From Gnetum montanum (lineage: Eukaryota; Streptophyta; Gnetopsida; Gnetales; Gnetaceae): DNA of 64,000 nt. Shown here piece after piece: positions 32,590 through 44,279 of this stretch. The translations under genes and the position numbers were made by a program. Below the pieces are notes generated by a model. The model saw nothing but the letters and a program-made list of their open reading frames with translations. It had not been told where the DNA came from and searched no databases. The number at the start of each line of letters is the position of its first letter. Position 1 is the stretch's first letter. The stretch is taken from positions 662,415-726,414 of the forward strand of contig MNCI01024031.1 of NCBI GenBank assembly GCA_015680685.1, given 5' to 3'.

Positions 32590-35440
32590 TTGAGACAAGG
32601 AAACCAAGTGTTATATGTTATACATCAAAAAACTAATCCCTGGTCATGTTGTGATCACATATGGCACCTAAACCAAGGGACAAATGTGGAGAGGAGGTGG
32701 GACCATCCCAATGAAGGAATAAGTAGCCCAGAACTAGAAGGGGCCAATAACAAGAACAACCCAAGGAGCAGGTATTCAAAACACATGCCATAGGACCTCT
32801 TTAGGAGGTGCCTAAATTGGAATCTCTTTGATAGATTTTCCAAGATAAAATAGAGAAATCCCACTGGGATGAGGCATAGGGACCTAGGAAAAACCTTGAG
32901 GTCACTTTTATTGAAGCCTATCTTAGGAAAATCAAGTCTAAGGATATCCAATGTTTAGTTCTGCAAGAATTGAACTTTGGTACATTCTTGGACTTTACCC
33001 TAGAAGACATCATAACTCAGTTGTAGAGATCTCTCATGTGGCCCATCAACACTTCCAATGGGGAGTGGTACATGGGAGAGACATATCTCTTTTGGAATAA
33101 TAAGAAACCTGATGTCACCATGAAAATCAAGGACATTAATGTATCCTACTTAGTGGAGTCATCTCTCAATCTCTTCGATTACCTGACGCTAGGACAAATT
33201 TGGTAGAAATCTCAACACATGTAGACCCATAGGAGAAAAAGGAGTGGGTCCAATAATGCTATGGAGTTAACCACAAAGAATATAGTGCACTCACAATAGC
33301 AAAATGTGTATATTTCAAGATAGTGACCTACCACCTCAATCTAATGGTGAGGCAAAGCAAGGTGATAGTATTTTCTATCCTTGTGTGTGTTGCTTTGAGC
33401 ATAAAATCCCCTAACAACCTCCCACAACTAATCTATATTGAGATAGAGAAGTGCTTTAAGGAAAATGAGCATGGGAGAAAGGCACTCTCCTTTCCATGCC
33501 TAATCCAAAAATTGTGCAAAAGGAGAAGAATAGCCCACTATTCTAATGATACACTCAAACATGCTTTTGGTGCCTCTTGGGAAGAAATGATGAAAGATAA
33601 AGTATCTATCATGACCAAAAAAGAGGAGTAGCCACCACCACCACCTACTCATGAAATAATGCCAAAGGCTCATGTTACCATGAAGTGCATGCAAAAACTC
33701 TAAGAGCAACTTTTATAGTAGAAGTAAGCAAGTTAAGTGGTGATCTATTTTTCTACTAACTAGCCCTAAGTCACTTGAATGAGCTAACTCATACCATTAG
33801 CTACTTGGAGGACATAGTGCCAACATTCTCTACCCAAAGAATGTAGGCACCCACACACTCGAATCTTAGTGCTTTAGAGGTAATGGTGTCCATTCCTAGA
33901 CAACATCAATTTTTAGAAATATTTGGAAACATTGCTACCTTCTTAGTTCACCCAGAGGAGGGTGATGGAGAAACTATATTAGTGATGTAGCATCAAGGGT
34001 AGGAAATTGTGGCCAATGTGGTGGCCAATCAAGTGGGCGAAGCCCTCAATGTTCTTGCAATGTCTATGCTAGATATTGCTACACTCAGAGATGTACAGAC
34101 GTTTATAGGAGCAACAAATGGAAGATTTAGTGTAGCTTAGCATTAGTTGTTGTTGGAAAAACTAGTGAAGACTTTGCATCTAATTCTAGAGGTCTTTTGC
34201 CTTCTAGATGACATCACCACTCCCTAGTTAGTGTTGTTGGAGGTTAAGGATAAGTACCTTATTGCCAATGCCCAACTTGAGGTAGCCATAAAGCAAAAGC
34301 AATGTTTGGCTACTAAAGGTACAAAATTAAGAGCTTGCCTCACCAATCCCACCATACTTAGCCAAGTTATAACTAGAGATGAAGGTTTTCAATAGCTTCA
34401 AACCAACCTTCATGAGGTTGAGTATGCAAAGAAATCAATATCTTTGACTAATCCTTAGCAGATGCCACTATCTACAACATTTAGAAGGCCTTGTTAGAGG
34501 TTCACAGGGAGAACATAATTCTAACCAAGGATAATCATCACCTATACAATGTTAAGCTCCAAAAATATAAGATGGTTGAATACATAAGATAACAACAAGA
34601 ATAGCTTACCAAGATAACCATGGACCTAAGGAGGTTGGTAGTAGAAAATCATAATCTCACAATGGAGGATGTTCATGCTCTTTGTCGAAAGTCAACAATC
34701 GAGATCACTACCTAGAAGAATGAGGCCCTCAAATTTGAAAGGATCAAGAACCATTATAGGAACTAGGTCAATCTTTAGAAGGAGATTAATGAAAAGGAGA
34801 TTAAACTAGTGGAGAAAAAATTTAATGAGGCACTCTAGTAACTCCAACAAGGAGGTGACGTGTGGCAGCCCATCTTTGATAGGCTAAATGTGTACAATAA
34901 GGTAGAAATTTTCCTCAAGGAGCTGCAAATCAAGTAAATGACTAGATACATAGAGCTTGCCAACCTCTGCTATGGAAACTTGGCAATGCTAACTTTTAGA
35001 AGGCCAAGGTTAGAATTAGAGAAGCACGTGGCTAGCTCATAACTATTGTATGAGATTGAGTTCATGCATCACAAGGAGATGAAGTAGAAACTGGAAATAG
35101 AAAATGTTGAACTTGATGTTCTCAAAGAAAACTTCACCAATCAATAGTCAATAGTTGAAAACTTGGCCATTAGGATGAGTGACTACCAAGAGCTACAAAA
35201 TGCTATCAAGGCATTTGATGTTGAATGCAAACAATTTGTAACCTAGTTTATCAATGTGAAGGAGTTTTTCATCACAATTCCCTATCCGTGGAATATTCCT
35301 GTACCAACCCACATTGATGATGCTATATGGACTATGTAAAATCCCCAAGGTAAGGAGGAGAAGATGAAAGCATTGTTGGATGCTTTCTATCTTCCACCAA
35401 TAGTTGTAGCTATAACTACACAGCCTCAACCACAACAACT
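32590..35440 (+). pseudogene. Extra 3' ORF of element A, transposon-protein-like plus coiled coil
   Basis: Between integrase and 3' LTR. The first part (32800-33640), across frames, reads PDVTMKIKDINVSYLVESSLNLFDYL and, from 33323, MTYHLNLMVRQSKVIVFSILVCVALSIK, then LPQLIYIEIEKCFKENEHGRKALSFPCLIQKLCKRRRIA. This resembles the putative plant transposon protein domain found in large gypsy elements (I-x-x-CI...LPFPCLIT-LC-x-x-AGV). The second part (33800-35340) is rich in charged heptads (for example LLEVKDKYLIANAQLEVAIKQKQ) suggesting coiled coil. Function unknown. Many stops. Confidence 0.6.
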
Positions 35441-35748
35441 ATGTGCACCATAAGTAGGATAAGGTCCTTCACCACCTTAAGAGCCTCCTCTACCTTGGAG
35501 CATTTGATTTTCTCCTTGTCTTCAAGTCGCCAAAGAGGTTTTTCTATTAGTTTTTGTAATGGTGCTCAATTTGGATTATCATACACACCAAATTTTGAAA
35601 AAACTGCAGATTCGTACACTTGTGCACTTAGCATCAATTGAGTCAGTTGCATGTTAGTCAGTCAATCAATAATCCCATACCTTTTGAAATTTTTGAAAGA
35701 AGCTCTTTCCTCCATTTTTTTCACTCGAGGACAAGTTTTCATTCAATC

Positions 35749-35757
35749 ATGGGGGTA
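35749..35757 (+). other. Polypurine tract of A
   Basis: ATGGGGGTA directly before the right LTR; M1 (ATGGGCGTA, minus) and E (TGGGGGTA, minus) have the same element at the same place. It would prime plus-strand synthesis. Confidence 0.75.
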
Positions 35758-36588
35758 TGATAAGTCATTTTAGGTTTGATTGCATCAACGCGATCTTATG
35801 AACACATAAGCATCAACTTGATCCCATCGACACATACCTATGCATCAATGCATAGGCATCGATAAAGTGTCTTGTCTTGCCTATATAAATGAATGCACTC
35901 AGCGCATTTATGGCACTCCTTGATTGATATCTTAGCCAAACTCTTGCATTTTTTTTCTTTCAAAATTAGAATATTTTCTAAGCACCCATAGTAGGAGTGA
36001 GAAGTGTACGAATATTTATTTGAGCATCAATTTACCTGGACACCTCAATGTGAATGATAATAAAGATGAGCTTTCTTCATAAACCCTACAACACTTGGAC
36101 TTAGCATAATCTTTACTTAATTCATTTATTATTCATGTAGTTTACTTTAATAAATTTGATTAATTAATTAATAGCATATAATTAATGCACATAAGTACAG
36201 CCATCTCAAGCATACGTTAACACTTGGTAACCTAGTAGCATTGCAATGTGTTCAAGATGTGTATGGCATATGGAAACAAGTACTGATGTTGGGATTAGTT
36301 AAGAATTAATTATTTACTAGATTAATTAAACATGTAATTAATTTATTTTTGACACTTAGGTAATTTAAATGAAAAACAAAAAAATGATGAAAATCATATA
36401 CCTCAGTTACACTTAACCATACCATTGCGCCTCACAAGTGGAACTCGAAAGATAATAATCACATCTTTGAGATTTGCTGCCTAGGAAAAGTATACTTAGA
36501 GAGCTAAAGTTTATAGAATTCAACCAAATCACTTAGTAAACACTAGTGATTTGTATGGTTGGGCATAGGGACTACTCGTTCCTCATTA
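35758..36588 (+). repeat. Element A 3' LTR (831 bp)
   Basis: Pair of 3487-4316. Starts TGATAAGTCATTTTAGG, TATA-like TATATAAAT at 35882-35890, ends ACTCGTTCCTCATTA. Followed by GAATT, the decayed target duplication, and D integrase sequence. Confidence 0.92.
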
Positions 36589-36699
36589 GAATTCTTTCAA
36601 GCTTGCTTTGCTAGACAAACAAATGTTAAGCTATCCATTTAATGCTCCTCATGTAAACATTATTTTGGACAATCATCCACTTAAAAAAAATTAATAATG

Positions 36700-37660
36700 G
36701 TCAACCAAATTTGTAAATATGTACATAGTGTTCCATAACTAATTTCCTTAGGACTATTTAAGAGACTAAAGGTGAGTTATAAAATCCATAAGCTTATCTT
36801 TTCACCAAATAACCATGGTTGGAAAATTGAGGCCAATGATAAGAAGAAGATTCTTTGCAAATCCAATTAAAATGAAAGTAAGGCCTTTTATCCCATATTT
36901 ATTTGGGTGTTGTCTTGAGCATGTACAAAGCATATATTATAGGATTATTAGTTATGGAGCATCCTACAATTTCCAATTCATGACCTGGTGTTGAGAACAT
37001 TTTGGCCATGAATGGAACTGAAATCGAATGTCAAGAAATAAGGTTGCTTACTAAAAAAATGAATTAAGCCATAATGTACAAGAAATTGACCAATTAAGTA
37101 TTTACACGAAGAACAAGGTAAAAGAAAGTAAGTTAAATATTTTTCAATTAAATTTGGCCTAAAAATAGTTCCAAGTTCAAGCTTTAGCAAAAGACTAATT
37201 TATGATGAAAGGCTTAACATAGCTCTAAATCAAAAAGGTATCAATTTTGAATTTCAATGGGATAGAAGTTTCAAGCTACAGTAATCTTAGGCCATGGGCA
37301 AAAAACCACTTGGATAAGATTAAATCAAAAGCTCAATGGTTAGTGGGCATATTGGCCAAAGTAGAAGACCAAAATATTAAATATACTTCTCTTTTCATAA
37401 AGTAGAGAGGGCTAATCCTATTTTGATATGAAGCACCAAATTCAGGCATCCCATACTTCAAATCAACTTGAAGAACTCTAGGGTTCAAATCTCAATTTAA
37501 AATAGTGAAGCTTATATGGCCAATGTACAAAATTAAGTTTTTATTTGATGATTATAAATTCTCAAGCACCAAGGATAATGTCATACATCAAAGTAATGAC
37601 TATAAGGTTTATGGAATTTGGAAATGGAAGTGAATATATGATCCTTTGAAAAAGTAAAAA
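36700..37660. other. AT-rich spacer, nothing recognised
   Basis: Non-coding in all frames beyond about 70 codons. No repeat or RNA gene seen. Confidence 0.5.
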
Positions 37661-37679
37661 GGATAAAAAGATTGTTTGG

Positions 37680-38640
37680 CATATTTCATAACATGGCCTA
37701 AACTAGAGAAAACATCATGTTTTCCACTTTGTATCTGAAAAAGAGTCATTTTCCTCATTTCAGCCATTTGACTAAGTCAAACTAGAAAAAGTGTGCTTGG
37801 CCTATTACTTACTATAACCCAAACTAGAAAAAACATCTTTTCCCTACTTCGCATTGAAAAGAGAGCCATTTGGCCTTTTGACTATTCAAACTAGAGAAAA
37901 TCTCATTTGGCCTATTCCATAACCTAATCTAAACTAGAGAAAACACACTTTTCCCCACTTCGTATTCGGAAAAGAGCCAATGTTCCCATTTCAATCCTTT
38001 AACTAAGTCTAACTAGAAAAAGTATACCTACTCCATTGCTTGCTATAGCCTAAACTAGAGAAAAAATTCTTTCCCCCACTTTGTATTTGGAAAAGAGCCA
38101 TTTTCCCTATTTTGTCCCTTTAACTAAGTCATATTGGAAAAAGTGCATCTAGTCCATTGCTCACTATAGCTTGAACTAGAAAAAACATCCTTTTCCCCAC
38201 TTCATACTTGGAGAAAAGTCATTTTCTTCACTGCAACTCTTTGAAAAGTCAAAATGAAGAAAAGCACACTTGCCCTATTCCATAACCTAACCCAAACTAG
38301 AGAAAACATCATTCTCCCAACTTTGTACTTGGATAAAACCTATTTTCCCCACTTTGACCCTTTGAAAAGTCAAAATGGAGAAAAGTGCACTTGCCTTATT
38401 CCATAACCTAGCTTGAAGTAGAGAAAACATGATTTTTCCCATGTAGTATTTGGAAAAGGCCCATTTTTCCCACTTCAATCATAAAAATATTGAACTAGAG
38501 AACATCATTTTTCCGATTTTGCAACTTGGAGAAAATCCATTTTCCTCATTTCAACCTTTAGAAAAATCTAAACAGAGAAAAATGTGCTAGGCCATTTCAC
38601 AAATTTACCAAGGCTTATTTTCTCCATTTCACTGTTAAAA
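37680..38640 (+). repeat. 121-bp tandem repeat array (about 8 degenerate copies)
   Basis: Unit contains AAACTAGAGAAAACATC, then CCCCACTT(C/T)GTA, TTGGAAAAGAGCCATTTTCCC, CCTTTGA and AAGTCAAACTAGAAAAAGTG. The AACTAGAGAAAA marker recurs at about 37932, 38052, 38174, 38294 and 38415, spacing 120-122 bp. Earlier copies (37698-37905) are shortened. Both strands of the unit hold GAAAA/TTTTC short dyads. Tandem arrays in the 3' part are known in Tat/Ogre-type elements. The minus-strand open stretch 38287-38478 is a shadow of the array. Confidence 0.88.
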
Positions 38641-39105
38641 CCTTAAAAAAAAAAAGAAAATATCTTTCATATTAGATTTAGACCAAATTCATCCTTGATT
38701 TAAGCCTAAATCCAACCTAAGATACTAATTAAGATTAAAGGAAGGATCATTATCCCACTTTAAAGAGGACCTAATCAATTTTTCTCCAGTTCATGAAAAG
38801 GAAAAGAAATAGTCATTTGAGGAAGCTCTATCAAGTTTTCTTTAAATTAAATGGTCAATGTTAAGATTAAAGAACTAAGAGGTCAAAGTACAATGATAGA
38901 AGATTTGAAATGAGAAAATCTTAGAGCCAGATAAAGCAAATTGTATCTTTAAAAACTTACAAGCCTCATCATCTACTACCATTGCACTAACAACTTTTGA
39001 AAGAGCTTTCAGCAAACACAATAGAAATTGTGTGAACTAATGAAGACAAAGAAGAGTTCTTGGAATTCCATAGCAATTCAAGAAGTTAAAAAGGCCATAT
39101 AGTCA

Positions 39106-41770
39106 CTATGCCAAAGAAATACATAAGTACTAAAGCAGAGACTAATCTTTTGTTTCAAGATGTTCCTGTTCAAGTGCTCATAGAATATTTGTAGCATTTT
39201 GAATTGTCTATATTTTAGTTATGAAGATGGGCTGAATCAAATGAAGAAGTTCAACTTTAGGACCTGAATGAAGAGAACCTAGGGCCACTATTTTATCATG
39301 ACAAGAATCATGATTATGCCCAATAGTTCCATGTAAAGGCTTTTAATGAGGAGTAGCAATGGAGGAATTTTTACCAATAAACATGCTTTCTCAAAATTGG
39401 CTTCAAACCTAGGAGCAATTCAATTAGAGATTTCATTAATTAGATCTTCTCTAAAAATGAGGTTAATGGGAATTAGTTAAAATTCAAATGAAAGCTAGAA
39501 CAAGAAGTCAATATTAGCCCTAAGAGAAGCTATGAATCGTAAAGTGTGCCCCTTTTCAGCCATTCAAAAAAGGACATCCACAATGAAAACAAAGTAGCTA
39601 TTATAGGAAATATGACATTAGTGAATGACCATGACTTACACTTGATTAAGCTTAACATTTCAACATCTTTTGACTACAAGAAAAGCTTCTTAAATTTCAA
39701 TAAGCTTAGGTTCCATCATTGTATTTTCATTGATGCTTTGAATATTTATCTAGCTCAAATATTACTTCTATTATAGTCCAACATTTAAAAGTTTTGGTCA
39801 CCGTTAAAAATAATAAGCCTTTCCACCTAGTCTATTTCATGAATACTCAATTTCAAGAAGGTATATTAGATACCATGACCAAAAACACCCAGTTTAACAT
39901 GAGCTTCTTCTTGTTAGACCATGTTTTGGCTACAACACCAAGTCCTAAGAGACTTTGGTCCATTTTACCCTAATATGTTTAATAGAGAAAAGTAAATAAG
40001 ATATGGCCTTGTTATGATTTTTATCATATTATCTACCATAAAGAATATATGCATGCCGAAACCCTTTAGTTTCTTATGAATGTTGTTTATCCACTTTTGT
40101 ATCAATTTCTTACTAATTAAATAGTGCCTAAAATGGAATAAGTCATGGCAGAGGAAATTGGGATCAAGTGCAAAAGAAGAATTTTTTCCCATGTCCATTA
40201 CATAGAGATAATTATAGAAGGATTTGAAGGAAGGCCAAGGAAACTACCATGGATTATAAGCCCTTATTTGGTAGCTTTGGAGATTGGTAGGCAAATCTAG
40301 AATAGTCTGTTGTGACATGAATACATGGTAGGATAGGTTTTTCCTCTACATATTGGTTTTTACTATTTTGGGAACGTCCCTCATATAGTAAACATAGGGG
40401 TCAAATTTGAGAAGCAACTTTTCCAAAGGCTAAACATAGGTACTACAATCCTAAAAAATATTTTAGGAATATTTATGAGCATTAAAAAATTGATGTTATG
40501 TATTCTTTGATAAGTGATGAGCGAGTAAATTTAGGCAAGCAATAGAGAAAAAGTGAATTAAGAATAGCTATCTTTATAATCCTACCTAGGGAGCAATATA
40601 GGGAAACATAACTCTTGACCAATAGGTGGTTTGACAAAGAAAATCATATATTTGCTACATGGTTTAATTAAGCCTAGTTAGACAAGATGAAAGAAAACTA
40701 TTTTTTATGGAAAATCAATAGGTCAAATGAAGCCTTGGATTCAAAAGCTTTCTCTTGGTTCACTGAAGTTTAAGTACAAAGAAAGAAGTAGCTAGAAATT
40801 CTTTCTAGCAAGAAAATGCTGATAGAAAAAAAGCATCCATCACTAGAAATTGTAAAGACTAGTACTAGCTCTTCATCATCCAAGGCCTTAATCCTTTTAT
40901 ATTACATAATTAGAGGTGGATCAAAATCTATAAAGGTTAAAACTATTGAAGGGAAATTGATCCTCAACCAATAGCGTATAGAAAGGCTAGATATTTAAGA
41001 ATCAATTATATTTTAATACAAAGAGGTAGATCCATAAATAGGTAGAATAAAAATTGCTATGTCTCATCATGAAGTGGTAGAAAATTTGTCTGCAGTTATT
41101 GTTGATTATTCAAGGACTGCCATTGAGACTATTAGAGAGCAGCAATAAGAGATGAAAAGGTTAAGAAATTTGCATCATTCTATGCAATTAGATTTTGATA
41201 TTTTCAAGAATAATTTTAAAGATCAAATAAAGATATCCCAAATTAAAGAGGCTAATATAGAAGGTCTTAGAATGGAAAATATAGAATTGCATAGAGTTTT
41301 GACCAAGAAGGACCAAGAATTAACAACCATGAAACAACAAGCAAAAGAATTCATGACCAATATTATTAAAATGAAGAATAGGAAAGAAGTTTTTAAGAAA
41401 GCTATTATAGCCACTAATGATTTCATGAGTTGGGCTAATGAAAAAGAGAGAAATTACCTAAAATAGAAATGAAATTCTTGGATGATGTAATAAATGATAG
41501 TATGCATTGAGTTAAATGGATCAGAAGGGCTAACATAAACCTTTTTGATATTTTAGAGAGGATGAAAGGATGTGAGATTAACATAAATAAATCTATCAAT
41601 GTCATGGCAATAAGTAATAACAAACCATTAAAAGAAAAAATAGTAGAGACCTTATTCGCTAGTGACGCAAAAGACGTGGTCGAGACATTGTTGTTAGTAC
41701 ACAAGCAAAGTGATTTTAAAAGCTTGGTGCACAAGAAGATAATCATGTTGAAAAATTTTCAGTAGAGACT
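39106..41770 (+). pseudogene. Unknown ORF family, copy 1, with coiled-coil end
   Basis: Family not recognised. Conceptual translation from ATG 39110 (MPKKYISTKAETNLLFQDVPVQVLIEYL) is broken by TAG and TAA, with LNEENLGPLFYHDKNHDYAQ-like text, then an open part 39546-39776 (NMTLVNDHDLHLIKLNISTSFDYKKSFLNFNKLRFHHCIFIDALNIYL), then NKPFHLVYFMNTQFQEG. It ends with an open coiled-coil part 41152-41466 (MKRLRNLHHSMQLDFDIFKNNF..., EANIEGLRMENIELHRVLTKKDQELTTMKQQ). Copy 2 is at 46900-50540. Similar order in element A suggests a retroelement accessory protein. No catalytic motif is visible. Antisense hydrophobic frames here are shadows. Confidence 0.5.
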
Positions 41771-41779
41771 CTAACAGTT

Positions 41780-42740
41780 ACGGAAATAAATTTTCCCTTT
41801 TAAACTTCCTTAAAGATGCTATTGAAAAGAAAGTGGCCAGCAGTTCATCATAATTATCTTGTAACCTCTTTGTAGTTATAATTGAATCATTTATAACTAA
41901 TTTTTCATGTTTTAACTATAAAAGGCATGGCCTTTTTGTAAAATTTGAGGAGGAAATTTGAAAAAAGAATATTGAGGAATTAATTTTAAAATGGCATTCT
42001 AATTTCAAAAACAATTCAGTTTCTTTCCTTTTATCTTATAAGTTCATTTTCTTTCCAATATCTCTTAGTTGCTTAGCTAATAGTTTAGATAGTACTGTGA
42101 TTGTTATTCAATTTTGGGACTATTTGATTGCTCTGATAGCTCTAGTTTCTAAAATTCTTAACATCTATTGACTAATCATATAACAAATTCTATTTTTTTC
42201 TTTAAAAGCATTTTGAGTAGTTTAATAGTTGTGTCTTTTACAAAATTGCTTGTTTGAGTCCAAAGGATCTTGATAATCTCTAATATCTTGGGTTGATTTA
42301 AAATAGCTTTACTTTCAAAGTGTTTCTTCATGTTCATTTTATCTCACCTAAATGTTTAATATTTTACACAAATATGCTTTTTCATCTTTACTTAAATCCA
42401 TTTACTCATGCTCTATTTCTATTTCTCTTCTGGAATTTTCTCTCTAGAGAAAACTAGGAATAGATTTTTGCAAAATTGTGCTTAAAATTGTTGATAAAAG
42501 TTTGTCTGTTTCAAGTAATGTAACATTTAATACTATGTAGACTAAGTAGCTTTGACATAATAGGAGTTTTTAATTCTATAGTTTAAGGAAAATTTAGCTA
42601 AATTTCTGTCATAATAATCAATTATAGTTTAATACACTATACAATCTATTTTAAAATTTTCAACAATAATCACACATTAGTTTGCTCTATTACCACTTAG
42701 TTTATTTGGAGGTATCTTGGCCAGCCTAGGCATCTTCTAG
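41780..42740 (+). repeat. Probable LTR-like segment, copy 1
   Basis: AT-rich, with the TATA-like ACTATAAAAGGCATGGCC at 41917-41934. It ends in TTGGAGGTATC...CTAGAGAC...CACCTAAAAT-GAGTT (about 42708-42770), a block repeated at 51230-51290 after the second copy of the unknown ORF. Boundaries uncertain; no paired LTR in the window. Confidence 0.4.
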
Positions 42741-42769
42741 AGACTAGCAAACACCTAAAATTGAGTTTG

Positions 42770-44270
42770 AAAGAACTTCCTATCTAAGTGATTTTAATCA
42801 TAAAGCCAAGAACCATGAAGTTGGAGGTAGGTAGGAAGTCCTATGTTGACACTAACACTTAGCTTTCAAACAAATTTTTCACACTTGAAAATGGTAAATT
42901 AATCCATATCTGAGAATGGGTTAAGATTCAAGAATGCTCAAATCTTTCACTAAGGAAGAATGTTAATGAGGAGAGCCCAATTTAGAATGTTAATTATGAA
43001 GACATTTTAGTAAACTAGCATGAAAACAATACTGAAGATAGGCTCAAAAATTTAGAAAAAGAATAGGATAAAGAGGAAGAACCCAAGGAAGATGAAAGTT
43101 AGGGGTTCTTAAGAAAAGGCAAGTTCAAACTGATGAAGCACAAACCACTGTACCTAATAAAGTAACAACTAAGTTGGAGTATGATGGAGCTTTAGAATGA
43201 AAATTTTTGAGGAAAATCATAATTACTATACAATATCAACAAGTATCAATAGCTTAGCTTTAGAGTAACATATTTAAATCATTATAGGAGTGGGGTTTAT
43301 TCATCCCTAGTTAGCCTTAAGCTACAAGGTATTTCCCCACAATAATATCTAATCTTTCACTCAATTTTTCTTATGTCTATATATGAATGTTTTAAGAAGA
43401 AGTTTTTTTTTTTATTTGGAAAAATTTTTGTTACAAAAATATCTGCTTTCATGGAACATCAATGGATTCAAATTAACAAGCTTACTTCCCTCTATTCTAC
43501 CTCACAATTTTAAAAAAATTCTAATGTAATCACATAATGCAATTGAGCTAAGATTTATCATGCCATATTTGCATATGAAAATAAGCCCCAAGTAGAATTT
43601 AATTTTGGAGGAAGTTTCTGCAAAAGTTTTGAGAAGACTAAATTCATTTTTCTTTGTGAAATAGAAATATTTAGGAGTAAATGAATATCCTAGAAAATTA
43701 TATATTATTAATTACATAAAATCATGAAGCTTCAACCAATTTGAAGAGCTAGGATTTTAGATTATTTCCAACATCGCATGGAATAGTTGAATTAGCTACA
43801 AAGATAGAACTTACACATGCTTAACCTAGCCCTAGGGAAACAATTTTTAAGTTTATTATTGGAATTATAAAATGGATACATAAAGCTTAAAGACGAATTT
43901 CATCTCAACATGAGATCGGTATTAGAATGAAAAATTGAGTGCATAAAGAAATCTTATCATTTCAAGAAAAGGTGCTTCATCCAAAGCTAACTTAATTCTT
44001 CCAAATCATTTTGAATTAGTAGAGTCACTTAACAAAACTAAAAATTAGCTTTTAAAAATGATTTCTAATACCATTTTATGAACCATAAGAAACCTAATTG
44101 ATCATATGAGAAAGAAACCAATAAGCACTGTTGCCATGCTAACTCAAAAAAAAAAAAAAAGCTCATAGAAACAAAACTAGCTCTACAAATAGTTCTATTT
44201 GAGTTAGCTTCATAGGATTAAAGCATGGTGAAAGACTAAAATTAGCCTTCTATGTGAATCCCATGTATCA
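42770..44270. other. AT-rich region, no gene recognised
   Basis: Shortly after the LTR-like segment there are weak ORF pieces (KRQVQTDEAQTTVPNKVTTKLEYDGALE near 43115-43197) that could be a degraded 5' gag/pro region, but no domain is recognised. A 15-bp A run lies at 44146-44160. Confidence 0.35.
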
Positions 44271-44279
44271 TGTAAGCTA

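Larger units (their letters stand above)
3487..36588 (+). mobile_element. Element A: 33-kb nested gypsy LTR retrotransposon
   Basis: LTRs at 3487-4316 and 35758-36588 align along their length and begin TGAT(G/A)AGT and end TCATTA (decayed TCATCA). PBS follows the left LTR and a purine tract ATGGGGGTA precedes the right. Flanks GAATG/GAATT are the decayed 5-bp target duplication. Internal order is gag (4461-7190), protease (split by M1), RT (split by B), RNase H (split by an unidentified insert), integrase, then a long extra ORF (32600-35440). Without M1 (7.3 kb), B (11.4 kb) and the RNase H insert, the element would be about 13 kb. PBS, LTR and gag are of the same superfamily as M1 and E. It is dead: stops throughout and the protease catalytic Asp is lost. 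Confidence 0.88.
36589..42740 (+). mobile_element. Element D, 3' part
   Basis: Begins with the C-terminus of the D integrase (KLALLDKQMLSYPFNAPHVNIILDNHPL, 36598-36685). Then follow about 1 kb with no recognised content (36700-37660), a 121-bp tandem array, a decayed ORF of unknown family with a coiled-coil end (39100-41770) and an AT-rich LTR-like segment (about 41780-42740). This matches the A layout: integrase, spacer, extra ORF with coiled coil, LTR. That all of it belongs to D is inference from order and strand. The 5' LTR lies outside the window, so the LTR cannot be proved by pairing. Confidence 0.6.

Noticed and set aside
37680-38640. CRISPR-like array
   Set aside because: Units are degenerate across their whole length with no spacer/repeat alternation; this is plant nuclear tandem repeat.
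41223-41746. Hydrophobic minus-strand frames that look like membrane proteins
   Set aside because: Antisense of a Lys/Glu/Asn-rich coiled coil, which always reads as hydrophobic Phe/Leu/Ile text.
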